The notes under the pieces: model-generated
Seen by the model: only the letters and a program-made list of their open reading frames with translations
What the model was told of the DNA's origin: nothing
Database searches by the model: none
NCBI RefSeq assembly: GCF_905207245.1
Contig: NZ_CAJLKP010000051.1
Location: 1 to 46,258, forward strand
Reading direction: 5' to 3'
DNA length: 46,258 nt
DNA from: an uncultured Bacteroides sp.
GTDB taxonomy: Bacteria; Bacteroidota; Bacteroidia; Bacteroidales; Bacteroidaceae
Position numbers and translations under genes: made by a program
Shown: positions 16,889-25,869 of the stretch, piece by piece
Position numbering within the stretch: position 1 is the first letter of the stretch
Layout of the letters: each line of letters starts with the position of its first letter

Positions 16889-18706
16889 ATGAAAAGATTA
16901 TTCATCTCGTTATTCTTAGTAACATTTTTTATTTTAGAAAGTACGGCTCAATGGAAACCTGTCGGTGACAAGATAAAGACAAATTGGGCAGAACAAATCA
17001 ATCCGTCTCAAGTTTTACCGGAGTATCCGCGGCCAATTATGCAGCGTAATGACTGGAAGAACCTGAATGGCTTGTGGGATTATGCAATTATTAATAAAGG
17101 TGAAGCTATACCAACCGAATTTGAAGGTCAGATTCTTGTTCCCTTTGCGATAGAATCTTCCCTGTCCGGAGTAGGAAAGAGGGTGAACGAGAAACAGGAA
17201 GTGATTTATCAACGGAGTTTCGATATCCCATCGGCTTGGAAAGGCAAACAAGTTCTGTTGCATTTCGGTGCTGTCGATTGGAAAACTGATGTATGGGTGA
17301 ATGGCGTTAAAGTTGGAAGCCATACCGGAGGGTTTACCCCATTCTCTTTCGATATAACTCCTGCTTTGGCTGCCAAAGGTAATAATACCCTGGTGGTAAA
17401 GGTTTGGGACCCTACGGACAGAGGACCTCAGCCCCGTGGCAAACAGGTGAACAGACCGGAAGGTATTTGGTATACTCCTGTAACCGGCATTTGGCAAACT
17501 GTATGGCTGGAACCTGTTGCCGGAAAACATATTGAGAATCTTCGCATCACTCCCGATATTGATCGCAACTTGCTGACGGTAAAGGCTGAACTGAATGCTA
17601 ATTCTGCATCCGATTTTGTAGAGGTGAACGTGTATGACGGTAGCCAGTTGGTAGCTACAGGCAAAAGTATTAACGGAGAGGCTGTAGAGGTGACCATGCC
17701 CAAAGCTGCTAAGTTGTGGAGTCCTGATTCTCCTTTCCTATATACATTGAAAGTGACTTTGAAGAGTGATGGAAAGATTGTAGATAAAGTGGATAGCTAT
17801 GCAGCTATGCGTAAGTATTCTACCGGCCGGGATGCCAATGGTGTGATGCGTTTGGAACTGAACAATGAAGCCGTATTCCAGTTTGGCCCGCTCGACCAGG
17901 GATGGTGGCCCGATGGATTATATACAGCTCCTACGGACGAGGCCTTGCTCTATGACATCCAGAAAACGAAAGACTTCGGTTACAACATGATTCGTAAGCA
18001 CATCAAGGTGGAACCTGCCCGTTGGTATACCTATTGCGACCAACTTGGAATTATTGTATGGCAGGATATGCCGAGTGGAGACCGCAATCCGCAATGGCAG
18101 ATGCGCAAGTATTTTGATGGCACTGAGATGAAACGTACCGCAGAATCTGAGGCTCACTATCGCAAAGAATGGAAAGAGATAATGGATTGTCTTTATTCTT
18201 ATCCTTGCATCGGTACCTGGGTACCATTTAATGAGGCGTGGGGACAATTCAAGACGGTTGAAATAGCCGAATGGACGAAACAATATGACCCGACCCGTCT
18301 GGTGAATCCGGCAAGTGGCGGTAACCACTATACTTGTGGAGATATGCTCGACCTTCATCATTATCCCGCACCGGAGATGTTCTTGTATGACGCTCAGCGT
18401 GCAACGGTTCTGGGTGAATATGGCGGTATCGGCCTTGTCCTGAAAGATCATCTTTGGGAACCGAATCGCAACTGGGGTTATGTTCAGTTTAATTCTTCCA
18501 AAGAGGCTACGGACGAATATGTGAAGTATGCTGATATGCTATATAATATGATAGATAGAGGATTCTCAGCCGCAGTTTATACGCAAACCACTGATGTGGA
18601 AGTGGAGGTGAACGGTCTGATTACGTATGACCGTAAGGTGATAAAGTTGGATGAAAAGCGCGTTAAGGAGATAAATACACGTATCTGTAATTCACTGAAG
18701 AAATAA
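16889..18706 (+). CDS. Secreted glycoside hydrolase family 2
   Basis: A 605-residue protein with a signal peptide ending near ESTAQ (residue 21). The GH2 N-terminal jelly-roll spans about residues 45-210 (EGIWYTPVTGIWQTVWLEPV is its typical end), the Ig-like domain about 212-310, and the TIM barrel to the C terminus. The acid/base is Glu449 in WVPFNEAWGQF and the nucleophile is Glu510 in VLGEYGGIG; both are intact. It lacks the extra C-terminal domains of LacZ-type enzymes and belongs to the short GH2 group common in Bacteroides. Specificity (galactosidase, arabinopyranosidase, glucuronidase or other) cannot be set from sequence alone. It is the first gene of a two-gene operon with the HTCS 24 nt downstream, suggesting that the regulator controls this enzyme and nearby loci. 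Confidence 0.9.
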   Translation: MKRLFISLFLVTFFILESTAQWKPVGDKIKTNWAEQINPSQVLPEYPRPIMQRNDWKNLNGLWDYAIINKGEAIPTEFEGQILVPFAIESSLSGVGKRVNEKQEVIYQRSFDIPSAWKGKQVLLHFGAVDWKTDVWVNGVKVGSHTGGFTPFSFDITPALAAKGNNTLVVKVWDPTDRGPQPRGKQVNRPEGIWYTPVTGIWQTVWLEPVAGKHIENLRITPDIDRNLLTVKAELNANSASDFVEVNVYDGSQLVATGKSINGEAVEVTMPKAAKLWSPDSPFLYTLKVTLKSDGKIVDKVDSYAAMRKYSTGRDANGVMRLELNNEAVFQFGPLDQGWWPDGLYTAPTDEALLYDIQKTKDFGYNMIRKHIKVEPARWYTYCDQLGIIVWQDMPSGDRNPQWQMRKYFDGTEMKRTAESEAHYRKEWKEIMDCLYSYPCIGTWVPFNEAWGQFKTVEIAEWTKQYDPTRLVNPASGGNHYTCGDMLDLHHYPAPEMFLYDAQRATVLGEYGGIGLVLKDHLWEPNRNWGYVQFNSSKEATDEYVKYADMLYNMIDRGFSAAVYTQTTDVEVEVNGLITYDRKVIKLDEKRVKEINTRICNSLKK

Positions 18707-18718
18707 ACTCTTGAAAAG

Positions 18719-18725
18719 AAGGAGG
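18719..18725 (+). promoter_or_regulatory. Unusually strong Shine-Dalgarno site before the HTCS
   Basis: AAGGAGG sits five bases before the ATG at 18731. Bacteroides rarely uses such sites, and the other genes here lack one this strong. It supports the chosen start and may give the second gene of the operon its own translation initiation. Confidence 0.6.
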
Positions 18726-18730
18726 AAGTT

Positions 18731-21700
18731 ATGAACCGAACATTCATAAAGCTTTTCTTTTGTCTATGCATAGTGACGGCATTGCCGTCCTATGCTTATA
18801 ATGCTGTTCACTATTATTTCAGGACGGTAGACATTAAAAATGGCCTCTCGCAGAATTCGGTGAATCAGATATTCCAGGACAAGAAAGGCTTTATGTGGTT
18901 TGGTACTAAAGACGGTTTGAACCGTTATGATGGTTTGTCTTTCCGTGTCTATAACAATGAGAACTCCAATTTAGGGAGGAACTTCATCACGGCACTCTAT
19001 GAAGATACTGACGGGAACATCTGGGTCGGTACTGACGGAGGCGTCTTTATTTATAATCCGGTATTGGATTCTTTTACTTCGTTCAATCAAGCAAGCGATA
19101 AGGGAACGGTAATTCGGGATTTCGTGACTATGATAAGGAGTGACGAACAGAATAATATCTGGATATCAGTCGAATATCAGGGATTATTCTGTTACAATAG
19201 CAGTAAACAACAATTGCAGAACTACCTTCATGAACCGGAAATGCCTAATGTTACTCGCTTTTGGCTGAATGGAGATACTTTTTGGCTGGCATTGCATGGC
19301 GATAATCTTTATTCCGCAAAGGCTGGTTTTGAAACCCTGCAACCTTTTAAGGATGCAGATGGAAATGAAATATTCAAAGACGATATTATCAATTGCCAGG
19401 TCAATGGTCCGCATAACTGCATCTATGTAGCATCATTCAACGGATTGACCGAAATAAACTTTACGAATGGCAAATCCCGTAAGCTTCTGAATGCCTATGT
19501 ACGTACATTGCAGTTTAAGTCCGATGATGAACTGTGGGCAGGTACGGAAACGGGGTTGTACATATACAATCTGACCAACGACCATGTCACTCATCTGACA
19601 GTGCCCGACCAGGATGATTCCTATGCCCTGTCGGACAATGCCATTTATTCGATTTATCGGGATAGGGAGAATGGCATGTGGGTGGGTTCCTATTTTGGTG
19701 GTGTGAATTACTATCCATATCAGTGGACTTATTTTGAGAAATTCTATCCGAGAGATGATATTAAGTATTTCGGCCGCCGGGTGCGTGAAATCTGTGAGAG
19801 TAACGACGGCACTTTATGGATAGGCACCGAAGACAAGGGATTATTTAATTTTGATCCCGAGACCGAAAAGATAGTGCCATTTGAACATCCTTCCATCTAT
19901 AAGAATATTCATGCCCTCTGCCTGGATGGAGATGATTTGTGGGTAGGTACTTTCTCCGGAGGACTGAACAAGGTGAATCTGCACACCGGACAGGTGAAGC
20001 ATTATTCCAAAGGCAAAGAGGAGAACTCTATGGTTGCCAATGATGTCTTTACGGTTTACAAAACAACTACGGGGGACATATGGATAGGGACGACATCCGG
20101 TTTGCTGAAATATAACCGTGCTTCCGATGATTTTACCCATATCCCGCAACTGGGCATTCTGTTTATTTATAATATTCTGGAAGATTTTAATGGGAATCTG
20201 TGGTTTGCCACTTTCTCAAACGGCGTATTTTGTTACAATACGCACACCAAACAATGGAAGAGTTACCTTTCGGATGAAAAAGATCCAACTTCTCTCTCTT
20301 ATAACAAGGTGATTTCTATTTATGAAGATAGTAAAAAGCGCTTGTGGTTTATGACGATGGGAAAAGGCTTTTGCCGTTATAATCCTGAAACGGATAATTT
20401 CACGCGTTACGACACTTCGAACGGCCTTCCGAACAATACCATCTATAAGATGGTAGAAGACAAACGGGGAAACCTGTGGATTACGAGTAATTATGGTCTG
20501 GTCTGCTTTAATCCGTGGACCGAAGCCATGCATATATATACCCGCGCCAATGGTTTGCTGAGCGACCAGTTTAATTTCCAGTCCGGATACTGTGATAAGA
20601 AAGGGCGTATTTATCTGGGGAGTATTAATGGGTTTATCATATTCGATCCGGAGACTTTTGTCGAGAATACTTTCCTTCCTCCGGTGGTGATTACCGATTT
20701 TTATTTGTTTAATAAGCGGTTCTCTGTTGATACTCCGGGTTCTCCTTTGCAACAAAGCATCACCTATTCCGACAAGATAGAACTTGCTGCAGACCAGAAT
20801 TCCTTTGCTTTTCAAGTAGCTGCATTAAGCTATCAAGCGCCGGAAATGAATCTTCTGATGTATAAATTGGAAGGTTTTGATAATGAGTGGTATGTGCTGG
20901 GGCGGAATTCTATGATAACTTATTCTAACTTACCCTACGGAAGTTATACATTGCGCATAAAGGGTTCTAACGGTGACGGGAAGTGGAATGATACGGAGCG
21001 TGTGCTTAATGTGCGTATCCGGCCTCCTTTTTATTTATCGGTATGGGCATATGTTGTTTATACCATGCTAATCTTATGTTCTTTGGGCATTGCTGCGTTG
21101 TATTTAAAGAAAAGAACCCAGCAGAAACACCGGTTGGCGATGGAGAAGTTTGAACGGAAAAAAGAGCGTGAACTCTATACGGCAAAAATAGATTTTTTTA
21201 CGAATGTAGCTCATGAGATACGTACGCCATTGACGTTGATAAAGAGTCCGTTAGAGAATGTTTTGGCATCCGGCTCAGTTTCTGATGAAATCAGAGATGA
21301 CCTGGAGATAATGAACTTGAACACGAACCGCCTGCTCGACTTGGTGAACCAGTTGCTCGATTTCCGGAAAACAGAAACACAAGGATTCCAACTGGATTTT
21401 TTGGAATGTAATGCATCGGATATTTTACAGAAAACATATAAACGTTTTAAACCTTTGGCCCGCCAAAGTGGATTGGAGTTTACAATAGATTCTCCCGAGG
21501 AGTTGTATGCCTCAGTCGATAAAGAGGGGCTCACTAAGATTATCAGTAATTTGATGACGAACGGCATGAAATATTCGGAAACGTATATCCGTATCAAGCT
21601 ATATGTTGAAGGTGAGCAGATGCATCTCTTGGTATGTAATGACGGGTATGTTGTTCCGGCAGAGATGCGCGAAGAGATATTCAAGCCATTTGTTCAGTGT

Positions 21701-22678
21701 AAAGACGGTGTGCTGCATTCTGTTTCCGGCACAGGCATCGGATTGCCTCTGGCACGTTCGCTTGCCGAACTTCATGGAGGCACCTTGTCTATGAAGGATT
21801 CTATGGAAAGCAATCAATTCCTGTTATCGCTTCCGATAAGGCATACCCACGCCAGGGGGCAGGAGGAGCAGGTTACATACGAAGAACCTGTAGAAAAGAA
21901 TGAAGCCGAAGTAGATTCTAATCCGCAAAACCGGTATACCCTGCTTGTGGTGGAAGATAGCTTGGAGATGCAGTCGTTCATTGTGAAACAACTATCTGCT
22001 AAGTATCAGATGCTGACAGCCTTGAATGGAGTGGAAGCCTTGAAAGTACTGGAAGAACATACGGTCAATCTGGTTATTTCGGACATTATGATGCCCGAAA
22101 TGGATGGATTGGAGTTATGTGAACACCTGAAATCTGAATTGGATCATAGCCATATACCCATTATATTGCTGACTGCCAAGACCACTCTTCAAGCAAAGAT
22201 AGAAGGGATGAAGCTTGGGGCGGATGTTTATATAGAGAAGCCATTCTCCGTGGAGTACCTAAAGGTGTGTATCTCTAATTTGCTGAGCAATCGGGAGAAA
22301 TTGCGGGTTGCTTTTGCTCATTCTCCTTTTGTGCAGGCTAATAGTATGGCAATGACTAAAGCAGATGAGACTTTCCTCAAGGCATTGAAAGAAGTGGTGG
22401 ATGCAAATATGCAGAATCCTGATTTTAATCTGGATGATATGGCTGGACAGTTGAATATGAGTCGTTCGAGCCTTAACCGGAAAATAAAAGGTATATTAGA
22501 CATGACTCCGAACGATTACATTCGTCTGGAACGTTTAAAGAAAGCGGTGCAATTGCTCAAAGAGGGAGAATGCCGGATAAATGAAGTTTGTTATATGATC
22601 GGTTTCAATACTCCTTCTTACTTTTCCAAATGCTTCCAGAAGCAGTTTGGCGTTCTTCCTAAGGACTTTATAAAGTAA
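18731..22678 (+). CDS. Hybrid two-component system regulator (HTCS), intact
   Basis: A 1315-residue protein with a signal peptide ending near ALPSYA. A periplasmic sensor of two seven-bladed propellers follows (Reg_prop motifs such as GFMWFGTKDGLNRYDG and GNIWVGTDGGVFIY), then a Y_Y_Y domain at about 707-768 and a transmembrane helix at about 770-791. The histidine kinase has phospho-acceptor His828 in FFTNVAHEIRTPLTLI, N-box IISNLMTNGMKYS and glycine box GTGIGLPLARS. The receiver has Asp1118 in ISDIMMPEMDG and Lys in YIEKPF. The AraC-type DNA-binding domain (about 1215-1315) ends GFNTPSYFSKCFQKQFGVLP. All catalytic residues are present. HTCS bind an oligosaccharide in the periplasm and activate PUL promoters. 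It is in an operon with a GH2 and is a close paralogue of the HTCS at 42112. Its targets are not evident. Confidence 0.95.
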   Translation: MNRTFIKLFFCLCIVTALPSYAYNAVHYYFRTVDIKNGLSQNSVNQIFQDKKGFMWFGTKDGLNRYDGLSFRVYNNENSNLGRNFITALYEDTDGNIWVGTDGGVFIYNPVLDSFTSFNQASDKGTVIRDFVTMIRSDEQNNIWISVEYQGLFCYNSSKQQLQNYLHEPEMPNVTRFWLNGDTFWLALHGDNLYSAKAGFETLQPFKDADGNEIFKDDIINCQVNGPHNCIYVASFNGLTEINFTNGKSRKLLNAYVRTLQFKSDDELWAGTETGLYIYNLTNDHVTHLTVPDQDDSYALSDNAIYSIYRDRENGMWVGSYFGGVNYYPYQWTYFEKFYPRDDIKYFGRRVREICESNDGTLWIGTEDKGLFNFDPETEKIVPFEHPSIYKNIHALCLDGDDLWVGTFSGGLNKVNLHTGQVKHYSKGKEENSMVANDVFTVYKTTTGDIWIGTTSGLLKYNRASDDFTHIPQLGILFIYNILEDFNGNLWFATFSNGVFCYNTHTKQWKSYLSDEKDPTSLSYNKVISIYEDSKKRLWFMTMGKGFCRYNPETDNFTRYDTSNGLPNNTIYKMVEDKRGNLWITSNYGLVCFNPWTEAMHIYTRANGLLSDQFNFQSGYCDKKGRIYLGSINGFIIFDPETFVENTFLPPVVITDFYLFNKRFSVDTPGSPLQQSITYSDKIELAADQNSFAFQVAALSYQAPEMNLLMYKLEGFDNEWYVLGRNSMITYSNLPYGSYTLRIKGSNGDGKWNDTERVLNVRIRPPFYLSVWAYVVYTMLILCSLGIAALYLKKRTQQKHRLAMEKFERKKERELYTAKIDFFTNVAHEIRTPLTLIKSPLENVLASGSVSDEIRDDLEIMNLNTNRLLDLVNQLLDFRKTETQGFQLDFLECNASDILQKTYKRFKPLARQSGLEFTIDSPEELYASVDKEGLTKIISNLMTNGMKYSETYIRIKLYVEGEQMHLLVCNDGYVVPAEMREEIFKPFVQCKDGVLHSVSGTGIGLPLARSLAELHGGTLSMKDSMESNQFLLSLPIRHTHARGQEEQVTYEEPVEKNEAEVDSNPQNRYTLLVVEDSLEMQSFIVKQLSAKYQMLTALNGVEALKVLEEHTVNLVISDIMMPEMDGLELCEHLKSELDHSHIPIILLTAKTTLQAKIEGMKLGADVYIEKPFSVEYLKVCISNLLSNREKLRVAFAHSPFVQANSMAMTKADETFLKALKEVVDANMQNPDFNLDDMAGQLNMSRSSLNRKIKGILDMTPNDYIRLERLKKAVQLLKEGECRINEVCYMIGFNTPSYFSKCFQKQFGVLPKDFIK

Positions 22679-22748
22679 AATAGGGGAGTTTGGAACGATT
22701 TTTATATTGTTTGAGTGGATATTTATACTCTGTGCTTCAAAATTTTGC

Positions 22749-22756
22749 TAATTTTG
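22749..22756 (+). promoter_or_regulatory. Candidate -7 box for the oxidoreductase operon
   Basis: TAATTTTG matches TAnnTTTG, 77 nt upstream of the chosen start at 22833. It suggests the oxidoreductase genes have their own promoter rather than relying on read-through from the HTCS. Confidence 0.45.
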
Positions 22757-22832
22757 GGCTGTTATTTTATGTGGCTATTCTGTCTTGAAAAAGAGAAGGG
22801 ATATAGTCGGTTTTTATTTTAAAGTTCATATT

Positions 22833-24125
22833 ATGAAAAATACATTAATCAGCAGAAGAGAATTTCTGAAAAATCTGGGAGTGCTTGGGACCGGGGTGCT
22901 ATTGTCAGCCAGTCCTTGGCTTTCTGCTTTTTCGGAAGTAGTGGAAACGTCCAACGAGACATGTCGTCTGGCAATTATCGGTCCCGGGTCTCGGGGGCGT
23001 TTCCTGATGAGTTTCCTGATTCAGAATCCTAAAGTGGATATCGTGGCATTGTGCGATATCTACCAGCCTTCCATTGACGAAGGGTTGAAACTGGCTCCCA
23101 AAGCAAAGGTCTATAAAGACTACCGGAAGATACTGGAGGATAAAATGATTGATGCAGTATTGGTAGCCACTCCCCTTAATTCCCATTGCCGGATTGTGCT
23201 GGATGCTTTTGATGCGGGCAAACATGTGTTCTGTGAGAAAACGATAGGCTTTACGATGGAAGAGTGCTACCGCATTTATAGTAAGCATATCAGCACGGGC
23301 AAGATATTCTTCACCGGTCAGCAGCGCCTTTTCGACCCGCGATATATCAAGACCATGGAGATGGTTCATGCCGGTACATTTGGCGAAATAGGTGCCATCC
23401 GCACTTTCTGGAACCGGAACGGAGACTGGAGGCGTGAAGTGCCTTCTGCCGATTTGGAACGTCAGATTAACTGGCGTCTGTATCGCGAATACTCCAAAGG
23501 ATTGATGACCGAACTGGCTTGCCACCAGCTCCAGATTGGAAGCTGGGCTTTGCAAAAGCTTCCCGAGAAGGTGATGGGACATGGAGCCATCACTTACTGG
23601 AAAGACGGGCGTGAAGTATATGACAACGTAAGCTGTATCTATGTATTTGATGACGGAGTGAAGATGACATTCGATTCTGTCATATCCAATAAGTTCTATG
23701 GCTTGGAAGAACAAATCATGGGCAGCCTGGGAACGGTGGAGCCTGAAAAGGGTAAATATTATTTTGAGAGTGTGCCTCCTGCACCCGGCTTCCTGCAGAT
23801 GATTAACGATTGGGAGAATAAGGTCTTTGATTCCCTGCCCTTTGCCGGTACAAGCTGGGCACCGGAAACTGCCAATGAAAACAAGGGAGAATTTATCTTG
23901 GGAGAACGGCCCAAGTCGGACGGCACTTCTTTATTGCTGGAAGCTTTTGTTGAGGCCGTCATAACGCGCAAGCAGCCGGAGCGCATAGCCGAAGAGGGCT
24001 ATTATGCAAGCATGCTTTGCTTGTTGGGCGACCGGGCTTTGCAGGAAGAGCGGGTACTTTATTTCCCTGATGAATATAAAATAAACTATCTGAACCATCA
24101 AGCTAAAACACCTGAATCCGTATGA
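22833..24125 (+). CDS. Tat-exported Gfo/Idh/MocA-family oxidoreductase (EKT variant)
   Basis: A 430-residue protein. The start is placed at the ATG of MKNTLISRREFLKNLG, which gives a twin-arginine signal (SRREFLK); a TTG at 22785 would add 16 residues with no signal character. The Rossmann domain has LAIIGPGSRGRF (residues 46-57) and VALCDIYQPS. The usual EKP motif reads CEKTIGF, keeping the catalytic Lys136 but with Thr in place of Pro. The C-terminal alpha/beta substrate domain includes MTELACHQLQIGSW. Family members oxidise or reduce sugars with NAD(P); Tat export means the folded protein probably carries its cofactor to the periplasm. The stop overlaps the start of the next gene (ATGA). 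A role as a glycoside 3-dehydrogenase is inferred from the DUF1080 neighbour. It is the first gene of a cluster of four. Confidence 0.85.
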   Translation: MKNTLISRREFLKNLGVLGTGVLLSASPWLSAFSEVVETSNETCRLAIIGPGSRGRFLMSFLIQNPKVDIVALCDIYQPSIDEGLKLAPKAKVYKDYRKILEDKMIDAVLVATPLNSHCRIVLDAFDAGKHVFCEKTIGFTMEECYRIYSKHISTGKIFFTGQQRLFDPRYIKTMEMVHAGTFGEIGAIRTFWNRNGDWRREVPSADLERQINWRLYREYSKGLMTELACHQLQIGSWALQKLPEKVMGHGAITYWKDGREVYDNVSCIYVFDDGVKMTFDSVISNKFYGLEEQIMGSLGTVEPEKGKYYFESVPPAPGFLQMINDWENKVFDSLPFAGTSWAPETANENKGEFILGERPKSDGTSLLLEAFVEAVITRKQPERIAEEGYYASMLCLLGDRALQEERVLYFPDEYKINYLNHQAKTPESV

Positions 24126-24370
24126 AAAACACAATCATTACCGCCCGCCGTAAGAAAATAGAATTGCTTACCTTGCTGGCATGCTTCATTATCGGTAATC
24201 TGGCAAACCTGTATGCGATAATCTCCTATAAGACCCCTCTCTCGGAAATGCTGACCTCTATCTTCTATGTCCTCGCGTTTTCGTGCGTGCTTTATGTCTT
24301 TTGGACTATTCTGCGTATTTTGTTTTACGGGATAAGAAGCCTGTTTTTGAAGAAAAAGAACGGAGAATAA
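24122..24370 (+). CDS. Small two-helix membrane protein, translationally coupled
   Basis: An 82-residue protein whose ATG overlaps the preceding stop codon (ATGA), implying coupled translation. Two hydrophobic segments are visible, about residues 14-34 (LLTLLACFIIGNLANLYAI) and 43-66 (MLTSIFYVLAFSCVLYVFWT), with basic residues at both ends (ARRKK and LKKKN). Both ends are therefore predicted on the cytoplasmic side. There is no signal peptide or recognisable catalytic motif, and I do not recognise the family. Its place between two Tat-exported oxidoreductases suggests a membrane anchor, assembly factor or electron-transfer accessory, but that is a guess from context. Confidence 0.65.
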   Translation: MKNTIITARRKKIELLTLLACFIIGNLANLYAIISYKTPLSEMLTSIFYVLAFSCVLYVFWTILRILFYGIRSLFLKKKNGE

Positions 24371-24411
24371 ATATCAATGAATTCAGTAACTTAATTAATA
24401 CCATTTGGAAT

Positions 24412-25830
24412 ATGACAACACGAAGAGATTTCTTGAAGACCATGACCATGGCTTCTGCCGGACTGGCATTCGGTGCCGGTGACATACTGGGGGCTCCATC
24501 TTTTGCCTCGCAAAGAAAAGTGACAGATAAAGTAAAGATTGCCTATATCGGCATTGGCAACCGTGGCGAACAGATTATCGGTGATTTTGCCCGTACCGGT
24601 ATGGTCGAAGTAGTGGCCCTGTGCGACGTTGATATGGGAGCTCCCCATACTCAGAAAGTGATGAACCTGTATCCCAAGGCAAAGCGCTTCCGCGATTTCC
24701 GACAAATGTTCGATAAAGCAGGGAATGAGTTTGATGCTGTAGCTATAGCAACACCCGACCATTCCCATTTCCCCATCAGTATGCTGGCTCTGGCATCAGG
24801 CAAGCATGTGTATGTGGAAAAACCTTTGGCGCGTACCTTCTATGAAGGGGAGCTGCTGATGCAGGCTGCGCTGAAACGTCCTGACCTGGCTACCCAGGTG
24901 GGTAATCAGGGGCACTCTGAAGCTAACTACTTCCAGTTCAAAGCATGGATGGATGCCGGTATCATCAAGGATGTGACGGCTGTGACGGCACATATGAACA
25001 ATCCCCGGCGCTGGCACAAGTGGGATACGAATATCTATAAATTCCCTTCGGGACAACAATTGCCGAAGGATATGGATTGGGATTCCTGGCTGGGAGTCAC
25101 TCCTTACCATGAATATAACAAAGACTACCATTTAGGCCAGTGGCGTTGCTGGTACGACTTCGGCATGGGCTGCCTGGGCGACTGGGGCGCACATATCCTG
25201 GATACGGTTCATGAGTTCCTGGAACTGGGATTGCCTTATGAAATAACGATGCAGTATGCCAACGGGCACAATGATTATTTCTTCCCTTACTCTTCCACCA
25301 TCCTGTTCCGCTTCCCTCAGCGCAAGGGTATGCCGCCGGTTGACATTACCTGGTATGACGGTCTGGACAATCTTCCCCCTATCCCTGCCGGTTATGGCGT
25401 ATCCGGGCTGGATCCTAACATCCCTGCAACCAACCAGGGAGACGCACCTGCTGCCAAGTTGAATCCCGGAAAGATTATTTATACAAAGGACCTGACCTTC
25501 AAGGGTGGAACCCATGGCAGCACACTTTCCATCATCCCGGAGGAGAGAGCGAAAGAAATGGCGGGCAAGTTGCCGGAAGTCCCCAAGAGCCCGTCCAACC
25601 ACTTCGAAAACTTCCTGCTGGCTTGTATGGGACAGGAAAAGACCCGTTCTCCGTTTGAAATCAACGGCGTTTTGGGACAGGTGTTCTCATTGGGAGTAAT
25701 GGCCCAACGCCTCAATACACAACTATTCTTTGATCCCCGCACGAAGCAGATAACGAATAATGCATTTGCCAACGCGATGTTGACCTCGGTGCCTCCACGT
25801 AAGGGATGGGATGAGTTCTATAAAATGTAA
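24412..25830 (+). CDS. Tat-exported Gfo/Idh/MocA-family oxidoreductase
   Basis: A 472-residue protein starting MTTRRDFLKTMTMASAGLAF, a clear twin-arginine signal with a following Ala/Gly-rich segment; longer in-frame starts upstream overlap the small membrane protein and destroy the signal. The Rossmann motif is IAYIGIGNRGEQI (residues 43-55), followed by VALCDVDMGAPH and the canonical YVEKPLART with Lys137. The C-terminal domain has RRWHKWDTNIYK, WRCWYDFGMGCLGDWGAHILD and a long loop rich in Pro. This subgroup (about 450-500 residues, Tat signal) is typical of Bacteroidetes and Planctomycetes. The probable reaction is NAD(P)-linked oxidation or reduction of a glycoside in the periplasm. It lies 41 nt after the membrane protein and 39 nt before the DUF1080 gene, so all are probably in one operon. 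Confidence 0.87.
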   Translation: MTTRRDFLKTMTMASAGLAFGAGDILGAPSFASQRKVTDKVKIAYIGIGNRGEQIIGDFARTGMVEVVALCDVDMGAPHTQKVMNLYPKAKRFRDFRQMFDKAGNEFDAVAIATPDHSHFPISMLALASGKHVYVEKPLARTFYEGELLMQAALKRPDLATQVGNQGHSEANYFQFKAWMDAGIIKDVTAVTAHMNNPRRWHKWDTNIYKFPSGQQLPKDMDWDSWLGVTPYHEYNKDYHLGQWRCWYDFGMGCLGDWGAHILDTVHEFLELGLPYEITMQYANGHNDYFFPYSSTILFRFPQRKGMPPVDITWYDGLDNLPPIPAGYGVSGLDPNIPATNQGDAPAAKLNPGKIIYTKDLTFKGGTHGSTLSIIPEERAKEMAGKLPEVPKSPSNHFENFLLACMGQEKTRSPFEINGVLGQVFSLGVMAQRLNTQLFFDPRTKQITNNAFANAMLTSVPPRKGWDEFYKM

Positions 25831-25869
25831 TAACATCATATTAAAATAATTAATAGAAGAAATATCAGT

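Noticed and set aside
22785..22832. TTG start extending the first oxidoreductase by 16 residues
   Set aside because: The extension precedes the Tat signal and has no signal character; the ATG at 22833 gives a normal twin-arginine leader.
22905..23714. Antisense 269-codon open frame
   Set aside because: Shadow of the Gfo/Idh/MocA gene on the opposite strand; low-complexity translation without known motifs.
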